NCBI RefSeq assembly: GCF_964656455.1
Contig: NC_135725.1
Location: 45,978,486 to 46,042,485, forward strand
Length of the DNA: 64,000 bases
Reading direction: 5' to 3'
Source of the DNA: Halichoerus grypus
Taxonomy: Eukaryota; Chordata; Mammalia; Carnivora; Phocidae
Below, in pieces: positions 56,341 to 64,000 of the stretch; positions within the stretch are counted from its first letter, which is position 1, and each line of letters begins with the position of its first letter. The notes under the pieces were generated by a model that searched no databases, was not told the origin of the DNA, and was given only the letters and a program-made list of their open reading frames with translations. The position numbers and the translations under genes were made by a program.

Positions 56341-56789
56341 ATGGCAAATGCAGTTACTCAAAGGAGAATGAGTCCATCAGGAGGTGCAGGTTCTGCCACA
56401 GTAACAAAGAGCTCAAAACTCACAGTGGCTAGAAACAAAGGTTTTTGTTTCTTATTTATGCTACCTGTTCTTTGTGAATTTTGCCATGTCATGCTCACTC
56501 CTGACTCCAGGCTGGTCACTATCTGGAACATTGCCAGTTGCTACCAGAGGAAAAAGATGCATTGTACTCGATTTTAAAGCTTTAGCTGGGAAGTGACGCA
56601 TTACTGCTGTTCAGAGATCATTGGCCAAAGCAAAGCACCTGGCCATATTTTCAAGAGAGCAAGAAGGTACAGTTGCGCTATGTGCTTGGGAAAGAAGGGA
56701 AAGATTTGGTGGCCGGCACTAATGGCTACCACAGTGGAGAACAGGAACAAACAAAGGGAACTAACATATGTTGCATAGCTGCCCTGAAC

Positions 56790-56955
56790 AAGTTTTCATT
56801 TATCTCTTCTAGCTCATGACTTTTATCACTATTATTCCCATTTTACAGATGAAGAAACTGAGGCTCAGTGAGGTTAAGTAGCTTGCCCAATATTAAGTGG
56901 CTCTCATTTGCCCAATATTGGTTCCAACGTCCAAGTTCTTTCTACTAATCCTCCT
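56790..56955 (-). repeat. MIR relic, minus
   Basis: CCCATTTTACAGATGAAGAA, TGAGGCTCAGTGAGGTTAAG and TAGCTTGCCCAATATTAAGT are the antisense MIR core. Confidence 0.72.
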
Positions 56956-59299
56956 TTTACATGACTGAGATTTTTAGTCCCTGCCTAACTAAGAGTCGCA
57001 TTTTTTCCTGTTGTGATCATATCATTAGGTGATGCCTGTGGGTTTCTTTCTACCACCAGCTGGTCTACAATCTAGGATAACTTTCACTTCTTAAGAAGAT
57101 CTGTTTTGCTTATTTAAAAATCACAGGCGTAAATACGAAAATAAAATCCTGATGTTCTCTGAAAAATGTTCTCCTTTGGCTCCCAACCCTGGGCCGACTT
57201 TGGGCCAACTTTGTTTTCCTTTGCGTTTGGCTCTTTTTTTGGCCAGTGGCTCTCCCCTTCCAGTTCAATAAGAACCATAAAAGCAGAAAAAAATATCTGT
57301 GGGGTTGAGGGATGTAAGTACAGACTTCTTTGCTTTTGACAGTGGTTTTTGCAATAGCACTTAAAGCAACACACCCAAATTATTGCTCTTTTTTCTTTTT
57401 CATCTATTTAGGAAATGAGAAATGATGAATGCCTGTGATTCTTACATTAGGGACAGGAATTTTTCCGGGCTTAAATGCTCAGGAAGCACAAAAATTGAGT
57501 TTCTCTTTGCAACACCAGCTCAGCTCAGGCCTCCTGGGCACCAAGGTAGGCACAGTGCTGAGGCAAGGCTTAGAGGAGGGCAGGAGCATGGTCTATTGAT
57601 TCCACCAATGGACCTAGAGTCTAAAACCCTGGCTGTCTTCCTGATTCTAGCAGGGACTTCCTGAGTGACCTCCAGGGTGCCCCTGTCACTTAGGGGCTTC
57701 TTTTCCTTGCGACTTCACTGTCGCAAGGAGAGAAGGATAAATAATACTGGTAAAAGGAGACCTGCTGGGCAAAAGGCAGAGTCAGGACAGTCCACTGGGC
57801 GGGCAAACAAGGAGCACTTCTTTCTAACAGCTCAAAAAAAGTGTACACCTGCTACCTTCCTTCTTAAACTACATTCTCTCTTTACCTATCTCTGGCTCAG
57901 AATTTCTGGCCTTGAGCATCAACTTCTCTTCCATACGCTTTGACTTCTTTTCTAGTTTAATGTAGGGCAAGCCAGCAGGAATGTGCTACTGGATCTTTGG
58001 TTTGAACACTGAAATAAGATCCTTGTTTGATTCAACTCATGAAAGTAAAATGAATGCATCACTAATCATTTTCCCAGTTCAGGGGTCTCAGGGTGTTCAG
58101 TTCAGCAACACCCCTCCCCCTCCAAATAATGGATATGTGTGTGGTGGTACGTTTGGGGGTCCTGATACCTTGGGAGCAGGCCTCCCCTGGCCCAACACTG
58201 GGACTCAGTTAATAAGTCTGTCTGGTGCTCCTACTCATCAGCTCCCCAAATTAGCTTTTATCGGAATAAGAGTGATACCTTATTGTGTTAGGTGATAGAG
58301 TGATACCACCTGCCACTCCATTTTGCTTATTTCTCAATTTGTTCAGAATCGAGATGGACAACAGGTAATATCAAATACTGCAAATAGTACTACAAGGCTT
58401 ATTTAAAAAAACTGCAGCTTTTTCTCCCCACAACTCCTGCTTCCTTGTCCCCAGATGTATCAGTTTTGAAGGTTTTAGCTGTTTGTTTGTTCTTCCCTAG
58501 TCCTTATCATTATGTTTCAGAGTAGTAGGCTTATTTTTTTATCTCTTCATTTTTCCTATGGGGATGTTAGCTATTAAATTCCTATTATGAAAGAAAAAGA
58601 TTTCTTCCTCTTACAGTGTCCCCACACTCACTCCCTGAAGCCCTCATCTCAACATAATCCTTTCCCCATCCTTTCCACAGAGTTATGTCGCCATTTTGAA
58701 TAAATTAATATTCACATCTTTAATCAACAATACATCCTTTGAATTATGCAAATATAATCATCAGTTGAGCTGTCTAGTATACGAATTCACCCCAAACTCT
58801 CTGATGGCACTGTACATTCTTCCCTCAGTATTTTCAAATGTCTCAGTTGATCTGCCTGTTGTGTGCTTCCCCCTCAGGAGACATCACGCCTGCTACCTTC
58901 TTTGGCTGATCCTCTAATTAAGGCGTTTTTTTTCTTCTCCATTTTATTTCTCTCAGAAGATTTTCAGCTTTATCATTTAACCCTTCTAGTATTAAAAAAG
59001 GCCACTTGTTATATTTTTAATTTTTAAAAGCTCTATCTTGTTCTTTGACTGTTTCTTTTCTATATACTAATTCTCTGCTTTTAGTCCTTAGGTCTAGCAG
59101 CTTCTCTTCCCTTGCTTAGATAATAAAGCCTCATAAGGCCATGGACTTTTCCTGCCTTGTTCATTACTTTATGTTCAACACCTAGAACAATGAGTGAGAA
59201 GGGCCATCTCCTAACTACACAGGATGGGGAAGGATCTTTGGAGATGTGATTGCTTCTTTAAGACTTTCAACGAAGATTTCTGTCTTCGGGGCCTATCCT
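56956..59299. other. No gene seen
   Basis: About 2.3 kb of unique-looking intergenic sequence. ORFs up to 104 codons are unrecognised. Confidence 0.45.
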
Positions 59300-59737
59300 G
59301 TATCCTTGCTCAATTAGTTTTCTATTGCTGCTATTAAAAAAAATAAACAACACAACCTCAGCGTCTTAAAATTTAAACTGAAAGCAGTTCTGTAGGTCAG
59401 AAGTCCAGTATAGTCTCACTGGACTAAAAATTAGGGTGTCAACAAGGCTGTTTTTCTGGAGGCTCAAAGGGAAATCTGTTTCCTGCTCATTCAGGTATTG
59501 GGAGGATTCTGTTCCATGCACTTGTAGGACTAAAGTCTTGATTTCCTTGCTGGATGTCAGCTGGAGACAGCGTTCAGTCTTTTTTTGTGGTTCATAATGA
59601 AGGCTAATAGATCACAGACGTTTTGTGTTTAGCCATTTGGTGTTTGTTTCTATTCAATCCACTTTGGTCAGCACTGCAAATCTGCTTGATACTCCCTCCC
59701 TCTCTCCTTCATCACACTCCAGTTTATTTATGTGGTA
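59300..59737 (-). repeat. MaLR-like LTR, minus (first)
   Basis: AATTAGTTTTCTATTGCTGC, GTTCTGTAGGTCAGAAGTCC and GGAGGCTCAAAGGGAAATCT match antisense MaLR LTR sequence. It abuts a second LTR. Confidence 0.55.
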
Positions 59738-60215
59738 TATTAGTTTCCTCTGGCTGCCAGAGCAAATTACCACAAACTTTGTAGCTTAAAACAACAGAAA
59801 TGTATTCTCTTACAGTTCTGGACGCCAGAAGTCTGAAATCAGGGAGATGGCAGGACTATGCTCCCTCTGAAGGCTCCAGGGCAGGATCCTTCCTTATTTA
59901 CCTCTTCTACCTTTTCTGGTGGGTCCCAGCAACCCTTGGCATTCTCTGATTAGTAGCTGCATCCCTCCATTCTCTGCCTCTTTCTTCAAATGGCCTTTTC
60001 CCTTGTGTGTCTCTCTATATCCTCTCCCCTCCTTATAAAAACATCAGTCATTGGTTTTAGGACCCACTTTAAATCTGTGATGATTTCCTCTTGAGTTCTT
60101 TAGCTACTATCATTTACAAAGACCCTATTTCCAAAAACAATCACGTTCTGAAGTTTCAGGTAGACATGAATTTGCTGGTGGGGTGGGGGTATTCAACCCA
60201 AAACATGTGTAGTTA
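59738..60215 (-). repeat. MaLR (MLT1-type) LTR, minus, near complete
   Basis: TTAGTTTCCTCTGGCTGCCA, TTAAAACAACAGAAATGTAT, CTTACAGTTCTGGACGCCAG, AAGACCCTATTTCCAAAAAC and TATTCAACCCAAAACATG give the complete antisense order of an MLT1-type LTR. It is a solo LTR with no internal region beside it. Confidence 0.72.
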
Positions 60216-61067
60216 GAGTCCAAGTCCAAGAAAACAATAAGGCTAGCCCACATTCTGACCACTCCAGCTTTGCCAATCTATGACTTGAACCTGTGACACT
60301 AAGGTATATTCTCCCGTCGCTTAGCCTACTTTAATTATTGTTTCAAGCAAGGGATTAGATTTCTTATGCCCATCACTGATCTTGAGGGAATATCATTGAG
60401 CTCTATTCCTGGAACATTATCTGTTATTTTTTTTTGGAATTCTTACTTAATTTTCCCAAATATCACTATATTTTACAGAATTCTTTATTATTGGTAATTT
60501 GGAATAGAGCCATATCCTGGGCTCATTATAGATGGGACTCCCTTTACTATATAGTTTAGTTTTGTTGATTTGGAGGCATTCAGTGAGGCAAATGAAGACA
60601 TACATTAATATACTACCTTTACTGAAAGGCTACTTTTTTTATTATATAATATCTTATAGGTGGATCACAATTTATTTAACAATTCTCCAATTACCCTATT
60701 GTTGTTTTCCAATTATAAATAGCACTGCAATGGACATTGTTATATATTTACCTCAGTGTGGAAAGACCCTATTGTTTATATTGATGTATGTTTCTTGCTA
60801 TTGGGAAGTCAGATGTGTCTTTCTCTCATGAACGGATTGACAAGGATGAATCTTCTCTGCTAATGCTCTTCCCTGGATATCTCTACTTCCCCCCAATAAC
60901 CAGTGGTAATTTGCCTTGTAATTTATTCTACTGAGAGGACCAATGAACTTCCAGTCTTGACTTGGCCAAGTCCTTAGCAAAAGTATTAGGGAAGGGTCAC
61001 TATTTTCCCTCAAATACTTCCTGTCCTGACAGTTTTCCATACTAGGCATACATCAGACTATAACAGA
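60216..61067. other. No gene seen; possible old LINE trace
   Basis: The stretch near 60,660-60,740 (CCAATTATAAATAGCACTGC) resembles an old LINE 3' region in minus orientation, too decayed to assign. Confidence 0.35.
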
Positions 61068-61080
61068 GAACATCCTTTAT

Positions 61081-61281
61081 ATTTTTTATTTTTTTAAAGA
61101 TTATTTTTATTTATTTGACAGAGAGACAGCGAGAGAGGGAACACAAGCAGGGGGAGTGGGAGAGGGAGAAGCAGGCCTCCCGCCGAGCAGGGAGCCCGAT
61201 GCGGGGCTCGATCCCAGGACCCTGGGATCATGACCTGAGCCGAAGGCAGTTGCTTTACCGACTGAGCCACCCTGGCACCCC
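61081..61281 (-). mobile_element. Can-SINE, minus
   Basis: Nearly full-length copy whose 5' end reads GAGCCACCCTGGCACCCC on the plus strand. The imperfect duplication GAACATCCTTTAT / GAACATCGTTTAAT flanks it at 61,068-61,080 and 61,282-61,295. Confidence 0.92.
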
Positions 61282-61295
61282 GAACATCGTTTAAT

Positions 61296-61931
61296 AAGAG
61301 TAATTTTCTTGATCCTTACACGGAGCTGTCCATGCAGACTTAGGACTGATAGTTAATGGCCAGACTGGTTATTAAAATACTGAAATATTTCTGTACCTCT
61401 TGGTAAATGTTATTATAGCAACAGTGAAGTTCATTCATAATATAAACTCATTAGTTCTAGTGAAATATTGTAGGATATATCAGCAACCCTTGATAAATGG
61501 CCACCTGTCATAAAAACATCTGAGAAATAGTGATAGCTCTATAGTTAGTTGGCCAAAGTCCAGTAAACAGTGCAGATAGATTGTGTGTTCTTTATAAAAC
61601 TGCCTGTGATTTAGGAGAATGACCAGTTTGTCTTCATCCTGGAATTATAGTTGCTATTGAATCTAAATAGTGTTTTTTATTTGTCTCTTATAGTTACTAT
61701 GTTGTAATTCTTGTGTAAGTATATATTTTAATGTTTTGGAATGTAAGTATTTATAATGAAATGTTGAATAGAAATACCTAGAATGAAAGGACAGCAAAGT
61801 TTGGATATGTTTCTCAATATTTCTGTTAAATATAATTAACAGGAATAATTTGAATCTGTGGGAGTATAAAGAAGAAATGACATCAAAATTATATTATTAA
61901 AAGGTAAAAATGTTAAACATTTTATTAGATT
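61296..61931. other. No gene seen
   Basis: AT-rich sequence without recognised features. Confidence 0.5.
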
Positions 61932-61939
61932 AGGAATCA

Positions 61940-62106
61940 GGTGATGGGTATTAATGAGGGCACGTATTGCATGGAGCACTGGGTGTTATATGCATTCTGA
62001 ATCATGGAACACTACATCAAAAACTAATGACGTACTGTATGGTGACTAACATAACATAATAAAAAAAATTAAAAAAAGACAAATAAACAACAAAGAAATA
62101 AATAAA
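61940..62106 (+). mobile_element. Short L1 3' end, plus strand
   Basis: Starting GGTGATGGGTATTAATGAGG and ending in an A-rich tail, this is the reverse complement of the 3' end found at 9.98, 15.4 and 63.7 kb. A short direct repeat AGGAATCA at 61,932-61,939 and 62,107-62,114 is the probable target-site duplication. Confidence 0.82.
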
Positions 62107-62421
62107 AGGAATCATGTTTTGTTAAATCTTATGATTTAAGCATAAGAAATTTATGATCATCATTAAGGAAAAAATTTTAAAATATCAAGGGTGAGTGAAA
62201 TAATAAAAATTCAAAAGTTCAATAAAAATTCAATAAAAATTTCAAAAATTTAAGTCAAATTCTTGAGAAAGTAAATGAAGTTACTTGAAAACCCTTAAAA
62301 AGAATGGACATTTTTAGGCATGAATATTTAATAGAACTGTGAAAAAAGAATAATATCAATATAGATACATAATTATAATCTATGTTTTTAGTTCTGGCTT
62401 GTTGAAAGCATAGGTTTACTG

Positions 62422-62665
62422 GAGCGCCTGGGTGGCTTTGTTGGTTAAGCATCCGACTCTTGATTTTGACTCAGGTCATGATCTCAGAGTCATGAGATTG
62501 AGCCCTGCATCATTGGGCACTGTGCTCAGTGGGGAGTCTGCCTCTCTCCTCTCTTTCCCTCTGCCCCTCCTTCCTTTCCTCTCCTCGTTCATGTGCATGT
62601 GCATGCTCTCTCTCTCTCTCTCTCTCAAATAAATAAATAAATAAATAAATCCTTAAAAAATATAT
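62422..62665 (+). mobile_element. Older Can-SINE, plus, with long CT and AAAT tracts
   Basis: Head AGCGCCTGGGTGGCTTTGTT, with (CT)10-type tract and (AAAT)5 tail expanded relative to other copies. Flanking GTTTACTG lies at 62,414-62,421 and 62,666-62,673. Confidence 0.88.
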
Positions 62666-62688
62666 GTTTACTGACAATAGAACACTAC

Positions 62689-63220
62689 TTTTTTTTAAAC
62701 TTTTTTTTTAATTTAAATTTTAGGTACCAGTTTCAGTGATCTGTCACTTACATACAACTCCTAGTGCTCACCATAACAAATGCCCTCCTTTATACCCATC
62801 ATCCATCTAGCCCATCCCCCACCCACCTCCCTCCATTAACTCTCAGTTTATTCTCTATCATTAAGAGTCTCTTATGGCTTATTTCCCTTTCTTCTTTTCC
62901 CCCTTCCCAATGTTCATCTGTTTCCTTCCTTAAATTCCATATATGAGTGAGATCGCATGATATTTGTCTTTCTCTGACTGACTTATTTCACTTAGCATAG
63001 TACACTCCAGCTTCATCCATGTCATTGCAAATGGCAAGATTTCATTCTTTTTGATGGCTGAGCAATATTCCATTGTATATATGTACCACCTCTTCTTTAT
63101 CCATTCATCAGTCAATGGACATTTGGGCTCTCTCCATTGTTTGGCTATTTTTGATAATGCTACTATAAACATTGGGCTGCATGTATCCCTTCAAATCTGT
63201 ATCTTTGTAACCTTTGGAAA
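62689..63220 (-). mobile_element. Older L1 3' end with ORF2 C-terminus
   Basis: A minus-strand L1 relic. The segment 62,930-63,172 still reads as the last ~80 codons of ORF2 ([20 protein letters not shown]), followed by the 3'UTR and an A-tail (T-run at 62,689). Direct repeats AGAACACTAC at 62,679-62,688 and 63,221-63,230 bound it. It diverges more from the 15.4-kb copy than the other L1 tails do. Confidence 0.85.
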
Positions 63221-63230
63221 AGAACACTAC

Positions 63231-63657
63231 ATTTTGGAAAACATAAATCAAGAGTAAAATTTCAATCAGTATTGATGTTTCAATTGCTTTATGTAAACAC
63301 AGAATAATTTCCTTTAAATGAAAAATTCAGCCCCTTGGAGAAATTTAGAAATTGTTTTTTTCTTTTCAATATTGATCTAATAAGCTAATATAAATATGTT
63401 ATAAAGAGCTGACATAAATAAGATCTGAAATGCTATAAAAAGTTTTTGTTGGTGGTGCCAGAAAGAAATGATTTCAGTGAAATATGTTGACATAAAAACT
63501 CTACTGAACTTTATACAGATGTGCTAGTGTAATGTTAAAGAGAAAATTTGGAGTTTTAACCATGATTTAAAATTTTTCTGGATATTTTAATTTGATATTA
63601 ACCACCATATTCAATAATATCTGAATGACAACTAAAGATATAAAATATATATATTCT
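63231..63657. other. No gene seen
   Basis: AT-rich spacer between two L1 fragments. Confidence 0.5.
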
Positions 63658-63660
63658 TTT

Positions 63661-64000
63661 TTTTATTATGTTATGTTAATCACCATACATTACATCATTA
63701 GTTTTTGATGTAGTGTTCCATGATTCATTGTTTGTGCATAACACCCAGTGCTCCATTCAGTACGTGCCCTCTTTAATACTGGTCACCAGGCTAACCCATC
63801 CCCCCACCCCCCTCCCCTCTAGAACCCTCAGTTTGTTTCTCAGAGTCCATAGTCTCTCATGGTTCGTCTCCCCCTCTGATTCCCCCCCCTTCATTTTTCC
63901 CTTCCTGCTATCTTCTTTTTTTTTTTTTTAACATATAATGTATTATTTGTTTCAGAGGTACAGATCTGAGATTCAACAGTCTTACACAATTCACAGCGCT
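63661..64000 (-). mobile_element. L1 3' end running off the window
   Basis: This is the same young carnivoran L1 3'UTR as at 15,385-15,730, almost identical over its length, in minus orientation. It continues past base 64,000, so how much of ORF2 remains is unknown. The A-tail appears as the T-run at 63,658-63,665. Confidence 0.88.

Noticed and set aside
8742..62665. tRNA genes at the SINE heads
   Set aside because: The tRNA-like heads belong to Can-SINEs; each is joined to a SINE body and A-tail with target-site duplications, so none is a tRNA gene.
1..64000. CRISPR arrays, operons, phage or plasmid modules
   Set aside because: No regularly spaced repeats with unique spacers, no dense gene packing and no prokaryotic signals; the window is mammalian nuclear DNA.

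Overview
This is nuclear DNA from a mammal, most likely an arctoid carnivore (bear, seal or mustelid group). The window is studded with tRNA-Lys-derived Can-SINEs of the caniform type. They carry the head GGGGCGCCTGGGTGGCTCAG and a (CT)n/AATAAA/A-rich tail, and they lack the sequence types I associate with canids and cats. Carnivoran L1 3' ends, MIR, L2 and MaLR relics complete the picture. The species assignment is inference from repeat type only.

One protein-coding gene can be recognised: SLC24A2 (NCKX2, the K+-dependent Na+/Ca2+ exchanger), on the minus strand. Its CpG-island promoter and non-coding exon 1 lie at about 51.05-52.01 kb. Exon 2 spans 48,733-49,816 and holds the start codon and the first 310 residues. 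Everything from 48,732 down to base 1 appears to be part of the very large intron that follows; the remaining coding exons are outside the window. Bases above about 52.0 kb are upstream flank, and no other gene was recognised there.

The intron is mostly transposable-element sediment. From left to right it holds: a MaLR LTR end; a small TIR element; an old L1 (3.48-7.49 kb) split by an unrecognised 1.3-kb A-tailed segment; Can-SINEs; a 165-bp young L1 tail (9.98 kb); a 4.5-kb L1 (15.4-19.9 kb, minus strand, so sense to SLC24A2) with an uninterrupted 1,271-codon ORF2 but only the last 58 codons of ORF1; a palindromic DNA-transposon relic (20.3 kb); L2, MER5A-like and MIR relics; an old L1 3' end (35.0-35.96 kb); a HAL1/L1-like stretch (42.1-43.6 kb); and a cluster of plus-strand SINEs at 39.8-41.5 kb. 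The upstream flank contains a 1.5-kb insertion made of L1 5'UTR plus the start of ORF1, flanked by a 15-bp target-site duplication and lacking a poly(A) tail (53.8-55.4 kb), several MaLR LTRs, and L1 3' ends.

I found no convincing new biological system. The observations most worth checking are the 5'UTR-only L1 insertion, the A-tailed insertion inside the old L1, two SINEs with independent tandem amplification over the pol III A-box and B-box regions, the intact L1 ORF2, and an upstream ORF in the SLC24A2 leader.
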